DNA of 64,000 nucleotides from IMG/VR virus record IMGVR_UViG_3300020406_000408, positions 1 to 64,000 of that record; one strand, written 5' to 3'. A program made the position numbers and the translations under genes. Shown piece by piece: positions 52,264 through 62,465 of the stretch; the stretch's first letter is position 1; the number at the start of each line of letters is the position of its first letter. The stretch is from a virus. Under the pieces are notes generated by a model. The model did not search any database. It was given only the letters and a program-made list of their open reading frames with translations, and was not told where the DNA came from.

Positions 52264-55200
52264 TAGTATCCATAGCCTCCGCCACTTGATCCGGATCCAC
52301 TTGATCCAGAGCTACCTGAACTGCTTGAACTGCTTGAACTTGAACTACTAGACGATGTAGAACTAGAAGTTGTTGTAGTTGAGGTTGCTGTACTTGTGGT
52401 GGTGCTAGACAAAGCTGTACTTTGTATACCAGTATTTGTTGTGCTGGTACTTGTAATTACTTTGCCGGACGCTTGAATTCTAGAAGCCGTTATAGAATCT
52501 ATTATTTCTACATCTTGAACTGTAGCATCACTCACAAAAATTTCGTCATTTTCGCTTTTTATTTCCATTAAGCTACCAAAAGCAAGTGTTCCTAACTTTG
52601 GTACAATTATAAGATTTACTATATCAGGGGCCAATGAGTTCGTAACATAGGTAGCTAATTCTGTGAAGTGAAATGTTTCGCCAAAATCCCAATTTTGTAA
52701 CGAAAAGTATCTATTGATTGCGGAAATTATTCTAACTTTTATGTCATTGTCATTTATTACTGCTTCTGGATTTTTGACTATCTTAAATACTGCTTGAAGA
52801 TTTTCGACTGCCTTTGATCCAAATAATACTTTATATTTTACTGGATGGTATATTATTTCATCACTTATTGCTTTTACTTTGTTTATTTCTGTGCCATATT
52901 GTTGGAATAGTTCATCACTGCTAGGTGGTAATGGCATTGTTGTAATATTACCAGCTAGGAAAGATCTAAAATCTAAATCATATGATCTAGTAAGTAGATA
53001 TACATCTATAATATTAGAAGCACTAGGATCTATCCTGTTACTTTGGTTAGCACTATGAATGTAGTGAAATTTCAAATCACTTCTACCCACATACGCTCTA
53101 TAATCACTTGATAAAGTTAAAGCATTATTATTTAAAACTTTAAAGTTTTTTTGATCAATTATGTAAAATATTTTACCATCACTATACTGTGAATACGCAC
53201 CTATTGCTGTTTCGGTAGCAACAATAGATATTGAACTTCCGTCAGCAAAATAATTAAATTTATTAAAACCTTGATTGCTATTTTCTTTCTTTAAGAATAT
53301 GTATTTTGTTGTTGGATTGACTAATGGATCAACAATTACATCAAAAATATCAGGATCATCTATAGAGCCATCATCATTTAAATCAAAAAAGCCTACTTGT
53401 ACTTTTTTACTGTTTATGTAACCGTCTTGATTCCTATATGCTCCTACTATTTCCCAATTGATATCATTATTAAATTGTGTCAAAGCATCTGGTTTAGTAT
53501 TAAAATTCATTACAGAAATTTTATCTTTTACTAGTTGTCCTGTTGCTGAATCATATATTTTATTTTGTCCATCGTAGTAGAAACTTAATTCTGTATCACT
53601 TTCAAAAATATATCTTAAACCTCTATTTGTTACTGTATATTTTTGTCCGTCTGTTTCAAATAAGATAAACCAACTGGAGTCTAATTGGTTGCCTGTAACG
53701 TCGCCGGTTTTACCATTACTAAATCCGTCAGTTACATTTAGGTTTTCACTTATAATTACACGCCAAATTCTATTAACTTGATCATATCGTAATCCAAATG
53801 TTTTATAAGCAAATACTTGATCAATAATCTGTGATCTTACATCTGTTGTAATATCTTTTACTAATTTAGGTTTAACTTCTTGTATAATACTATTAGCAGG
53901 AAGCACAGCATTTACTGTAATAGGACCATCTCCGGTTGTAGTATCAACAACAGTACCAGATCCTGTAACACTTATTACTTTTACCCACTTATATGATGAT
54001 GCTCCTTTTTTATTAGCATCACTAGTAAGTTCTCCATTTCCAATGAAATAAAATCCAGTAGGAGGAATAAATTTTAATAATGCGCCAGGTTCAACATATC
54101 TTAAAAATCCTGTAGTAAATGTGCCTACTTGAAATGGTACTAAATTAATATTTTCTAATAATCCTGTTGAACTGTTACTTGCTTTTGTAGATTGTTTCCA
54201 TGTTGCGTTTAGATCGCTAACAATAATCTTGGCAAAGTTTCCTAAATAAAAATTTGTTGTACTTCTTTTTTGTATTGTAGGAATAATTAAATTTTCTATG
54301 TTTCCTTCTATATCAGTTTGGTTTGAAAATGTAAATGATTTTTTTTCATCAAACTCTTCTTTAAATATAACTCCATCACTACCGTAAAGATTCGTACTTG
54401 AATATTTTCCTGTTACATCTTTTAGATCAAAGTATCTACTGATTCCACTTGATACTCTGTTAGTTGATTTAACTTTTACTATTTCTTGATTTGTTGAGGA
54501 AGGATACACATTGTAGTCCTCACCTGTAATCATTCTGTTTTGTGTATAATAAGTCTGAGGAGCATTTACTCTAATACTTGTGCTTGTTTCACTAGATGTT
54601 GCATTTGTAACAGGAGATTTTAATTCTAAACCTAAGGTAAGTGTTTCCGTTGTTCCTGATCTACTTGTATAATCCAAAGCTACCTGGACGTCTGTAATTT
54701 CTTCTGGACGTATTCTTAAACTTCTGTTAGAACTTGTTCTGTAAAAAACCTGAAACTGTCCGCTTGGAGCATTTCCAAAAGTACCATCGGCAAATACTAA
54801 ACTAACTTGATCATTATCTCTGGTTTGTACCACATAAAAATCTCTAATAGCCTTATTCACACTATTATAGATAGCATTGTTTCCTTCTGTGGAATCTACC
54901 TTTGTCCAAATTTTTTCTACGTTTCCTCCTGCTGATAATTTAGTCAACCATACGTCAGTGTCATTTATGTTATCAGCTTCTATAGTAATTCTTTGATTAG
55001 CAACAACATTGCCTATATCAAACACACTATTATTTAAAGTGCCTTGTCTGAAATGACAAAAATATCCTGTGTTTGAACTTGCGTTTCCTCTGCCATCTTC
55101 TCTATACATAAACTGTAAAGCATTTCCAGCTAACGGAGCTTCTTCAACTAAATTTAAACTTGCTTCATCTATATCAGTTGATACTATTTCAAACTGTGAA

Positions 55201-55826
55201 GGCAAACCGTTTACAGTTTTTGTAAATCCAAACACGGGTACATTGACAGTATTTTGATTTAATCTGTAAGCCTGTGTAAGTATTCCGTTTATGGTTTGAG
55301 TTTTTCTAGGCTTTCCAATTGTGTTGTTGTTAGGTAATGCTGAGTTTAGGACTCTTCTAAATTGTTCTGCCCAATTTGTATTACTAGGATCATTCCAAAT
55401 AATAGTCTGGTTCTGTAAATTTCCACCGTTACTATCTACAATAGACTCTGTGGTAGATATAGTTTCAAATTTAAGTAAACCATTTGCGGCTCTGTTTCTT
55501 CTTGGATTATATGATAATAATCTAGCTAATCTTAAAACAGATTCTCTTCTTTCAGCAAGTTCTAAAAAGTTTTCTCTTGAATTTAAGTCTACCCTGTATG
55601 AAATATTTTGTCCTAAAAAAGCAATAATATCTATCAGTGCTAAAAATTCAGAAGTTTCTATGTAATCGTTGAAATCCTCAGGATAATTATTCCTAAGATA
55701 TGTGATCATTACTCTTCTTAATGAGTCAAAATCGTAACTTTTAAATTCTGCGTTGCGAAAACTTTGGTAGACCTTGGTCCAGTCTTCAGCAAGTAGCAGT
55801 CTATTTTGTCTATCTGTGGACGACAT
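52263..55826 (-). CDS. gp6: baseplate wedge subunit, gp6-like
   Basis: A 1187-residue protein. The N-terminal RNAEFKSYDFDSLRRVMI and TSEFLALIDIIAFLGQNISY, RENFLELAERRESVLRLAR are characteristic of T4 gp6-type wedge proteins, which form the inner ring of the baseplate and trigger sheath contraction. The C-terminal region near residue 1070 (LQNWDFGETFHFTELATYV) also fits. T4 gp6 is about 660 residues, so this is nearly twice as long, in keeping with marine relatives. The last 60 or so residues are an unusual Ser/Thr run ending in Gly/Ser and a YGY terminus. An AAGGAAA site precedes the ATG. Confidence 0.88.
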   Translation of the reverse strand: MSSTDRQNRLLLAEDWTKVYQSFRNAEFKSYDFDSLRRVMITYLRNNYPEDFNDYIETSEFLALIDIIAFLGQNISYRVDLNSRENFLELAERRESVLRLARLLSYNPRRNRAANGLLKFETISTTESIVDSNGGNLQNQTIIWNDPSNTNWAEQFRRVLNSALPNNNTIGKPRKTQTINGILTQAYRLNQNTVNVPVFGFTKTVNGLPSQFEIVSTDIDEASLNLVEEAPLAGNALQFMYREDGRGNASSNTGYFCHFRQGTLNNSVFDIGNVVANQRITIEADNINDTDVWLTKLSAGGNVEKIWTKVDSTEGNNAIYNSVNKAIRDFYVVQTRDNDQVSLVFADGTFGNAPSGQFQVFYRTSSNRSLRIRPEEITDVQVALDYTSRSGTTETLTLGLELKSPVTNATSSETSTSIRVNAPQTYYTQNRMITGEDYNVYPSSTNQEIVKVKSTNRVSSGISRYFDLKDVTGKYSSTNLYGSDGVIFKEEFDEKKSFTFSNQTDIEGNIENLIIPTIQKRSTTNFYLGNFAKIIVSDLNATWKQSTKASNSSTGLLENINLVPFQVGTFTTGFLRYVEPGALLKFIPPTGFYFIGNGELTSDANKKGASSYKWVKVISVTGSGTVVDTTTGDGPITVNAVLPANSIIQEVKPKLVKDITTDVRSQIIDQVFAYKTFGLRYDQVNRIWRVIISENLNVTDGFSNGKTGDVTGNQLDSSWFILFETDGQKYTVTNRGLRYIFESDTELSFYYDGQNKIYDSATGQLVKDKISVMNFNTKPDALTQFNNDINWEIVGAYRNQDGYINSKKVQVGFFDLNDDGSIDDPDIFDVIVDPLVNPTTKYIFLKKENSNQGFNKFNYFADGSSISIVATETAIGAYSQYSDGKIFYIIDQKNFKVLNNNALTLSSDYRAYVGRSDLKFHYIHSANQSNRIDPSASNIIDVYLLTRSYDLDFRSFLAGNITTMPLPPSSDELFQQYGTEINKVKAISDEIIYHPVKYKVLFGSKAVENLQAVFKIVKNPEAVINDNDIKVRIISAINRYFSLQNWDFGETFHFTELATYVTNSLAPDIVNLIIVPKLGTLAFGSLMEIKSENDEIFVSDATVQDVEIIDSITASRIQASGKVITSTSTTNTGIQSTALSSTTTSTATSTTTTSSSTSSSSSSSSSSSSSGSSGSSGSGSSGGGYGY

Positions 55827-55853
55827 TTGGTTTCCTTAAATCCTTTATAAATG

Positions 55854-55861
55854 TATTTATT
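55854..55861 (-). promoter_or_regulatory. late-promoter-like box AATAAATA
   Basis: AATAAATA on the minus strand, 27 bases before the gp6-like ATG and within the 63-base gap after gp25, one of the longest in the module. Fits the NATAAATA late type, but the context is AT-rich. Confidence 0.4.
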
Positions 55862-55889
55862 ATATAGAATTAACTGACCACTTAATTCT

Positions 55890-56324
55890 CTAACTTGTTA
55901 GGCCGTTTGCTTTGTCAAAACGGAGTCTTAGCTGTTCACTTATGTTATAAGTTAGATAAGTCAAAGTACACTCTATCTGTAGTCCACTTTCAAATTCTGT
56001 TACCGCTACACCGTTTGCTTTTACTCTTGGATCGTAGTTAACTATATTAGTTACATTTCTTGTTATTGCGTCTTTTAGCTCAATTGTAAGAGGCTCATAT
56101 AATGCATCCCATATTATACAACCAAATGTTGGATCTGATATTTTTTCGCCCTGTCTTATATTGAAATGATTAAGTAAGTCTTGTTTGATTAGGCTGAGAT
56201 CATACTGTTGAAAGCTAGAATTTTCTGGATTGACCGTGCTAAATCCCCTATAGGCCTTTTGTCTAACAGGCAATTTAGGTGCTTTTGCTGTTTTTATCTT
56301 TATTTCTTTATATAAGTCTGCCAT
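55890..56324 (-). CDS. gp25: baseplate wedge subunit, gp25-like
   Basis: A 144-residue protein of the gp25/GPW family, the wedge component that nucleates the contractile sheath. It has DLSLIKQDLLNHFNIRQGEK followed by DPTFGCIIWDALYEP, the conserved core of the family (NR.GER...P.FG), and INYDPRV-like VNYDPRVKANGV with a final strand pair. Size matches T4 gp25 (132 residues). It lies between PAAR and gp6, the usual order in marine T4-like phages. No ribosome-binding site is obvious in the eight-base gap. Confidence 0.92.
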   Translation of the reverse strand: MADLYKEIKIKTAKAPKLPVRQKAYRGFSTVNPENSSFQQYDLSLIKQDLLNHFNIRQGEKISDPTFGCIIWDALYEPLTIELKDAITRNVTNIVNYDPRVKANGVAVTEFESGLQIECTLTYLTYNISEQLRLRFDKANGLTS

Positions 56325-56332
56325 AATAATAT

Positions 56333-56644
56333 TTATTCGTTTGCGTATACCGTGGTTTGTGTTGTGCTTTTAATCTGAGCATCACAATCATATGTGTCAC
56401 CTATTCTGCCAACTTCTAAATCTTCGGCAAAAACATTTGGACTGTGAGTCACTAAAGCTGTTCCGTATACAGGTGGACAATGCGTATGTGGTTCATTGAG
56501 ATCTGTTTTTCTATGTATGCCATGACCAGCAACAAATACAGTTGAACTACCCGTGTCAGTAAGTATGTCACCAGGGGCTACACAGATTGGGTGTACTGTG
56601 TCCACTATATCTCCTGATCCTACTTTTCTAGCTATCAATGGCAT
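56333..56644 (-). CDS. PAAR-domain spike tip protein
   Basis: A 103-residue protein in the PAAR family. Gly/Thr/Val-rich turns (TDTGSSTVFVAGHGIHRKTD) and the His/Cys set H88-type HTHCPPV with CDAQ fit the three-fold cone that binds a metal and caps the central spike (T4 gp5.4). It starts at the stop of the gp5-like gene, its structural partner, and would form the membrane-piercing tip. Confidence 0.85.
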   Translation of the reverse strand: MPLIARKVGSGDIVDTVHPICVAPGDILTDTGSSTVFVAGHGIHRKTDLNEPHTHCPPVYGTALVTHSPNVFAEDLEVGRIGDTYDCDAQIKSTTQTTVYANE

Positions 56645-59397
56645 TATTGTACCTGCATCACTCCTCCGCCGTGTGCTATCGGTGCTGGCGGTGTTACAGA
56701 AGCTAACGGAGTCAACTCCCCTTTCTTAATACTTAACCAATAGCTTTGTCCTTTTTCAATTCTCACTTGAGTTTTAGTCTTTCCATAATCTCGACTACCT
56801 TTGTCTTTTATTGTTGAATTAACATATCCAATAGCATTTAAAAATTGATTACCTAACGAAGTAAAATTAGTAGTCGTCCAAGTAATAAATCCTGCCTTTT
56901 CTCCTTTTGTCAAATACGCTACTGCTAACTTACAAGCAACAGCCGGATCATTTGCCAATTCAGGATTGTTGTAAATGTCCACTCCTATCATTCCACCATA
57001 TGCTTTATAGTTGTCTGTGCCTGTTAATTGTATCAACCCTCTTCCCCTATATGTCCAACCATCGCCCGTTTCCGGACCACCATTACCCATTCTATTTCCA
57101 TATACCACACTTGCTATTTTAACAGGTTTTCTAGATAACTGTTGTGCTAACGCAGTTCCTCCTGGCTTTTTAAACATTTTAAATGTGTCTATTAATCCTT
57201 GAGCATTGTAGTTCATGTTTTCACTTTTAGGTATAAATGAGCTTTCAGCAAATATATTAGCACAGGCCATTGCTATCGCTTCGCCGGCGCCTCCTGGAGT
57301 GGCTCCACTATTAAGTGCTTTAGCTGGATCAAGTCCTAGGCCTTTAATAAGTTCACTTATAAAAAATCTTGTACTCTCTTCGTAGTTGACAGGATCGTTT
57401 GGTTGTGATCCTTTTGTACCATCATTATTGTTTCCAAATATTTTTGAGGTATCTATACTTTCTGGCTCGGCATCTCCAGCTCTGAACACTCCTGATGTAC
57501 TGTTACGTTCTGGCATATCAGATTCTTTTGTTAATGGAGAATTTTGTGTTCGTACCTCAGGTGCTGGTGAATTTATACTGTCTGTCTCTCCTGGTGTATG
57601 AGCAGAAGGATTAAAACTTTCATGTGAATTCCAAGGCTCGTGTTGCGGAGTTCTTCTTGGTAGTAAGGCTATAGCGGCATCTGTTGCTCTTGAAGCATCT
57701 GCTGTAACTCTTAAAGGGCTTCCAGAAGCGTCATTTATAATAACTCCGTCTTTATCTAAGACTTGATCCGAATCATCAACTGCTTCATTTGTAGCAGGTT
57801 TTGTAAATGTATCACCTATAGAATCTGATGTATCTGAAGGATCTGGAACTTGTGCGGGACTGTTCATGTGTATTTGCGAAGCCTGCTCTCTGTGTACATC
57901 AACTGATAAAATTTGCGTTTTACCTCCAGCATCTAATTTATTATCAGTGGCACTCTTAATTTGTGTATTAGCACCACTTGTAAATTTATTATCGCCTACA
58001 GTATTTAAATTAAACGCTCCATTCACTGTCTGTCTGTAATCGCCAACAACCTTTGAATGGAAGTTTTGATTAATTGCTACATGTCCATCTAATGTGACCT
58101 GTAGATTATAGTCGCCTGTAATTGTAGTCCTATGTGTTCCTTCTATTTGGACATCTTCATCAATACCAATTGCTTTTGCTCTGTTACCGCCAATTTTTAA
58201 ATCTTGATCTATAGCAACATATTTTGTATCATTATTTAAAATTCTCACATCATTGTTCTGTGCTACCTTAACTTTTTTATCCCGCAAAGCTGTAAGGTTA
58301 AAATCTCTTCCTGCTAATATGTTAATATCTCTGTCAGCAGTGATGTTTAAGTCTGTTTCTGTTCTTATGTTTATACTATCACTACCATAGATATCAATTT
58401 TTCCATTAGAAGTCATTTCCAACCAAGCACTACCTTGTGCGTTTGCTATGTAAATTATATCTTCTGAATTGTGTAATAGTATCTGATGGCCGGTTCTTGT
58501 TCTTAAACGGATGTGTTCATTGAAAGGGATATCAACCTTTGCTTTATCAATATTAGCAGGAATAGCTTCTACATCATAATATTTTGCTCCTGTAGTTCCT
58601 GCTTGGCCTGCTCTTAAAATAGCAGGATCTCCATCATCCATTACAAAACTAGATCCTCCTAATCTACTTCTGAAATATTCTATTGCCTGACCTTTTTCAC
58701 CATATCTTCCTTTTGGTGCTCCGTCTGCTTTGTCTACAGGTCCAGGAGTATTCCAACCATAAACATTATTTGGTATATCTCTTCTGGCACTTGATGTTGT
58801 TTGTCCTCTAATAGGATCTTTTAATAATCCTTGTGTAGATAAAGCACCTGCGAATAAAGGATTGTGTGGTCTTTGAAAACGATCTGTATCATATCCTTTA
58901 TGATCAAGTTTTTTATTGTATTCACCTGTTGGCAATCTTCTACCTTTTAAATCATCAGATAAACCATCTTGATAAATCAAATCAGCTGATGATGTAGGAT
59001 TGCTTCCAGGGACCATGCTGTTCATATACTCGTCTTGAATACATCCTATCCAATAACATTGGTTGGTTTGATTTTCTACAAAAATTACTAAAACTTTTGT
59101 TCCTGGATCAGGTGGCACAGCCCAAAATCCATAACTTTGCTGTGTTGCGGCATATTGTTTGTTTCTTGAATTTGATTGAGCATCATTTACTCCATAGAAA
59201 GGAGAACAGTAATAAGCTGTAAATAATTGACCTCGTGGAAATAATTCTTGTCCTCCAGGATTAGTATGCGACAATAACTCTACCCGTAAAGCACCCATTC
59301 TCTTAGGATCTAAATGATTGACTACTTTCGCAATAAAAGGACCATTGGTATAATTAGGTTCTGCGTTTGCGCCTTTGGTTCTTTTTTGTTCAGCCAT
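56644..59397 (-). CDS. gp5: baseplate hub/spike protein, gp5-like, with GH19-type lytic domain
   Basis: A 917-residue cell-puncturing spike. Residues about 18-125 are the gp5 OB-fold (FIAKVVNHLDPKRMGALRVE, YGFWAVPPDPGTKVLVIFVE). Residues about 290-495 hold the repeated beta-helix strands (DLNITADRDINILAGRDFNL, GDYNLQVTLDGHVAINQN). Residues about 700-880 are a chitinase-like/GH19 muramidase-type domain: NIFAESSFIPK, YGNRMGNGGPETGDGW, YRGRGLIQLTGTDNY. In T4 the lysozyme is a different fold placed between OB and helix; here the lytic domain is at the C-terminus. A Ser/Pro/Asp-rich linker (about 510-690) connects. It locally cuts peptidoglycan during infection. Confidence 0.88.
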   Translation of the reverse strand: MAEQKRTKGANAEPNYTNGPFIAKVVNHLDPKRMGALRVELLSHTNPGGQELFPRGQLFTAYYCSPFYGVNDAQSNSRNKQYAATQQSYGFWAVPPDPGTKVLVIFVENQTNQCYWIGCIQDEYMNSMVPGSNPTSSADLIYQDGLSDDLKGRRLPTGEYNKKLDHKGYDTDRFQRPHNPLFAGALSTQGLLKDPIRGQTTSSARRDIPNNVYGWNTPGPVDKADGAPKGRYGEKGQAIEYFRSRLGGSSFVMDDGDPAILRAGQAGTTGAKYYDVEAIPANIDKAKVDIPFNEHIRLRTRTGHQILLHNSEDIIYIANAQGSAWLEMTSNGKIDIYGSDSINIRTETDLNITADRDINILAGRDFNLTALRDKKVKVAQNNDVRILNNDTKYVAIDQDLKIGGNRAKAIGIDEDVQIEGTHRTTITGDYNLQVTLDGHVAINQNFHSKVVGDYRQTVNGAFNLNTVGDNKFTSGANTQIKSATDNKLDAGGKTQILSVDVHREQASQIHMNSPAQVPDPSDTSDSIGDTFTKPATNEAVDDSDQVLDKDGVIINDASGSPLRVTADASRATDAAIALLPRRTPQHEPWNSHESFNPSAHTPGETDSINSPAPEVRTQNSPLTKESDMPERNSTSGVFRAGDAEPESIDTSKIFGNNNDGTKGSQPNDPVNYEESTRFFISELIKGLGLDPAKALNSGATPGGAGEAIAMACANIFAESSFIPKSENMNYNAQGLIDTFKMFKKPGGTALAQQLSRKPVKIASVVYGNRMGNGGPETGDGWTYRGRGLIQLTGTDNYKAYGGMIGVDIYNNPELANDPAVACKLAVAYLTKGEKAGFITWTTTNFTSLGNQFLNAIGYVNSTIKDKGSRDYGKTKTQVRIEKGQSYWLSIKKGELTPLASVTPPAPIAHGGGVMQVQ

Positions 59398-62177
59398 TAT
59401 TTAGGTCTTCCAGTACCTGATGCTTTTTCATATTCATAGTCATTTTGTCTCTGAATAAAATTAGCAGTATCAGCTTTGGTAAATTTAAGATATTCGTCTC
59501 TATTTTGTCTTTCATTTTCTTCTATTTTTCCGTTAGCGTTTACATCAGCTAAAGCGTTTGCTATTTTAAGAGGATCGTTTGTAGCCATTGCCGCATCAAT
59601 CAATTTTTGTTGTTGTTTCTTTATGGCAAATATTTTTTCTTTTATTACTTTTTTATTATCAATAGGACCTTGATTTTTACGTCTTACCAGTGATAATTCG
59701 TTTGTATATACATTTCCTCGAAAACTATTTGTTACTGTAATCACTTGATATAATCCGCTAAATTCCTCAACATCTGTTAGACCTTGTGCTGTAGGACTTC
59801 CTGTGCTGATGTCTATAGGAGTTTTAAAATTAATTATTATATCTACATCTCCATTATGATGATTCATGGTTCCGTCAGCATTAATGTTTATAAAACTTGT
59901 TGGATTGGCAAAATAATTTCCTACACCACTATCTGCCATAAAATATAAATCTCCCAAAATATTCATATTAGCAGAAAGTAAATCAACATCACCATTAATC
60001 ATTGCGTCATGAAAGGCACGAGATACTCTTACAGCGGCAGATTCCTGAATTGCTCCATTAGTAAGCTGTCCTGCTTGAGTGTTATTGACTGTTCCAACCA
60101 TTTCAACTGTTTCACCAGGTGTACCTTCGTGACCACTTGCGTCTGCCATAGAAACTTCTGCTTGGTTGTCAGATTTTCCACGAGTAGATAGATCATTATT
60201 TGCTGACCTGTTCATAAAGTCTTTTCCAATAGCTTGGAAAAAAGCAAACTTAAAGTCTAGATCAAAGTTCAAAATATCTGTGTTTTTCCCAGTGTAAATG
60301 TAATCATATTCTTTTGCCGCTTGTTGTTTTAAAAAATTAAATCCCGGAGGTGGATCGTTTGGTAACATAAACACTGATTGATGTATTAATGTTGGCACAA
60401 CATTGTATACAAATATCTTTGGATACTTATTCAACTTACCTTCTGTTGAGGGAGCATCTAACACATAGGTTTGGACTTCTATCCTAAACCATTTTATCAT
60501 ACCATTTGCGTCCGCTGATAATTGTCCTTTATTTAAAAGTTGTTGTCCGTATTCACTTATTAACACAAGTTCTTCGATAATTCTTTGTATCTTTGTGCCT
60601 TGTTTAAATTGTATGGTCTTATTGTTAGGACTTATTCCTACTCCATTCCTGTGTAATATTTTAGCTTTTTCATCATAAGCAAATTTAGACACACCAAAAG
60701 GCATCTGCCCCGCAGTTAAAGTTCCTTGCGGAAACATCTTTGTAGATCCTATTTCATTTGTAAAACTTGATGTTGTAAACTCTTTCTTTATTTTTTCACT
60801 TAAATTATTACGCTTGATACTGTAACCTAATCTGTCGTATACGTGTTCACGCTTTAAAATTTCTTCAGCATCGTTTCCCCTAGCCTTTAGTGATCCTGGA
60901 GATGCATTTTCTAAAAAGTCAACTCCAATAGCTGTTGATAGTGCTTGGTCTACATCGTACTCTCTTCTATTCTTAGAATAGTCTCCAAACAAAGCTGAAT
61001 TATCTACATCAGCTAGTGTGTCTCTCATAACGTTTTGTGACATCTCTGTTGGAAACAAGATTATAATTTCGTCTGGCTCATATTTGTTGTCTGATTTTAA
61101 AGAAGTTTCTAGTAAATCGGTGTTATGTGCGACTGCCAAACTATCAAAACCCGTTTGTAACATTTCTTGTATTGTGCGTCCGGTAATGCTAATATTGCTT
61201 TTTATGGCTTGATTTGTATCTATCAATGCAGTTTCATTAAATGGTACTGCTTTTATAGTATATTTAGATCCACCAGCTGTAACATCAAATTGTGCGTTAA
61301 TTATTTTTACAGCCATTTGTCTACTACCTTCTTTCATATGTGGGCCCATTACATCAACATACCCTACAACATCAAGTTGTAATAGATAAGGACAATCTAA
61401 GTAATTTCTATATCCTGCTTTCATAGCACAAAGTTGTAGATGTTGTAAAAATTGTCCCATACTGTAAGGTTCCATAACCTCAAACTCTATGGCAAAAGCA
61501 GTTGTAACTCTAGTGCTTTTGTTTGGAGCTACAACGCTTTGAATATCTACATTGTCTATATAATATTCTAAATTTGCTTTGTTGTTTTTTAATTCTAATT
61601 CCGTAAATGGTCTTTGTCCTCCTGGCATAGGTCCTTGATAACTAGGTTGTGGAAATCCGCCCATTTTTATTACTGTTTGATCAGCTCTAGGTCCGTTTCT
61701 TTTATAATATTTGTGCGGAAAATTATATTCGTCATTGCTCAATGCGGCCAATGTCCACAAATAATTTTTTGAAACGTATTTGTCTAATCCATTAGGTCTT
61801 CTAGCATTAAATACCTGTCCAAAGTGTTCTAATCTTTCTCCGTCGTTTTCATCTTGACTTTTGGCATTGGCAATAGCATTAGCTTGGGCTTCTGTCAACT
61901 TCATATTATCTATCGTTTGATCGTCCGACTTAAAAAGATTGGTAGAATAACCGTTTGCTTGAAACTTAGGTGCATTAGGGTCAGCATCTCCAACAGTTGC
62001 TGATTCAGACTTTTTTCCGTTTGTGTCTTTTTTTATGTTATTGCTATCGCTATTGACTTTAGGTTTTTCTGGCCTTCCGTCATTCTGGCTACCATCGCCA
62101 AACTTTGTGCCATCTGCCTTGGGAAATTTTTTTGTACCTACTACAATGTCAGCATAGGTGTATGGATTTTCAGCCAT
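59397..62177 (-). CDS. baseplate hub protein (candidate)
   Basis: A 926-residue structural protein between gp53-like and gp5-like genes, with a GGAG site upstream. It has a low-complexity, charged N-terminus (about residues 15-80), a central domain (FAIEFEVMEPYSMGQFLQHL, DCPYLLQLDVVGY, GGSKYTIKAVPFNETALI) and a C-terminal domain ending in FSGLYQVITVTNSFRGNVY and NELSLVRRK, the last resembling hub-type (gp27/gpD) domains that follow the tail tube. In cyanophages a protein at this place has been labelled VrlC or hub. Charged C-terminal residues suggest a flexible tail. Hub assignment is by position and this motif only. Confidence 0.7.
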   Translation of the reverse strand: MAENPYTYADIVVGTKKFPKADGTKFGDGSQNDGRPEKPKVNSDSNNIKKDTNGKKSESATVGDADPNAPKFQANGYSTNLFKSDDQTIDNMKLTEAQANAIANAKSQDENDGERLEHFGQVFNARRPNGLDKYVSKNYLWTLAALSNDEYNFPHKYYKRNGPRADQTVIKMGGFPQPSYQGPMPGGQRPFTELELKNNKANLEYYIDNVDIQSVVAPNKSTRVTTAFAIEFEVMEPYSMGQFLQHLQLCAMKAGYRNYLDCPYLLQLDVVGYVDVMGPHMKEGSRQMAVKIINAQFDVTAGGSKYTIKAVPFNETALIDTNQAIKSNISITGRTIQEMLQTGFDSLAVAHNTDLLETSLKSDNKYEPDEIIILFPTEMSQNVMRDTLADVDNSALFGDYSKNRREYDVDQALSTAIGVDFLENASPGSLKARGNDAEEILKREHVYDRLGYSIKRNNLSEKIKKEFTTSSFTNEIGSTKMFPQGTLTAGQMPFGVSKFAYDEKAKILHRNGVGISPNNKTIQFKQGTKIQRIIEELVLISEYGQQLLNKGQLSADANGMIKWFRIEVQTYVLDAPSTEGKLNKYPKIFVYNVVPTLIHQSVFMLPNDPPPGFNFLKQQAAKEYDYIYTGKNTDILNFDLDFKFAFFQAIGKDFMNRSANNDLSTRGKSDNQAEVSMADASGHEGTPGETVEMVGTVNNTQAGQLTNGAIQESAAVRVSRAFHDAMINGDVDLLSANMNILGDLYFMADSGVGNYFANPTSFININADGTMNHHNGDVDIIINFKTPIDISTGSPTAQGLTDVEEFSGLYQVITVTNSFRGNVYTNELSLVRRKNQGPIDNKKVIKEKIFAIKKQQQKLIDAAMATNDPLKIANALADVNANGKIEENERQNRDEYLKFTKADTANFIQRQNDYEYEKASGTGRPK

Positions 62178-62180
62178 GTC

Positions 62181-62465
62181 TTACTCCAGTGCGTCACGTA
62201 CTCTAGCAGGGTTAGGCAGATAAATTGAAGTTCCTGTAGATATATCATATATAAAATCTTCAATAGTATCTAAGTTTCTTTGACCAAACACCCACCACAA
62301 ATCTTTGTTACCATAATAATCATAAGCAAGTAAATCCGGTCTGTGATTATACTGTGGTTCAATAGTATACAACTTGTCATCCGAAAAAGAAGGAATAGGC
62401 CTAATAGTAAGTAAATCTAAAGTGCCATCTACTTTGTAATCTGTATCTTTATATGGATTAGACAT
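62181..62465 (-). CDS. gp53: baseplate wedge subunit, gp53-like
   Basis: A 94-residue protein with the LysM-like tail-protein pattern YNHRPDLLAYDYYGNKDLWW and then GQRNLDTIEDFIYDI, seen in T4 gp53-type and related small baseplate proteins of marine phages. It is much shorter than T4 gp53 (196 residues), corresponding to its core. It lies between the tube initiator and the hub, in the order expected. Confidence 0.8.
   Translation of the reverse strand: MSNPYKDTDYKVDGTLDLLTIRPIPSFSDDKLYTIEPQYNHRPDLLAYDYYGNKDLWWVFGQRNLDTIEDFIYDISTGTSIYLPNPARVRDALE

Noticed and set aside
56330-56337. AATAAATA before the gp25-like gene (minus strand)
   Set aside because: Only five bases from the start codon, too close for a late promoter with a leader; likely chance in AT-rich DNA.
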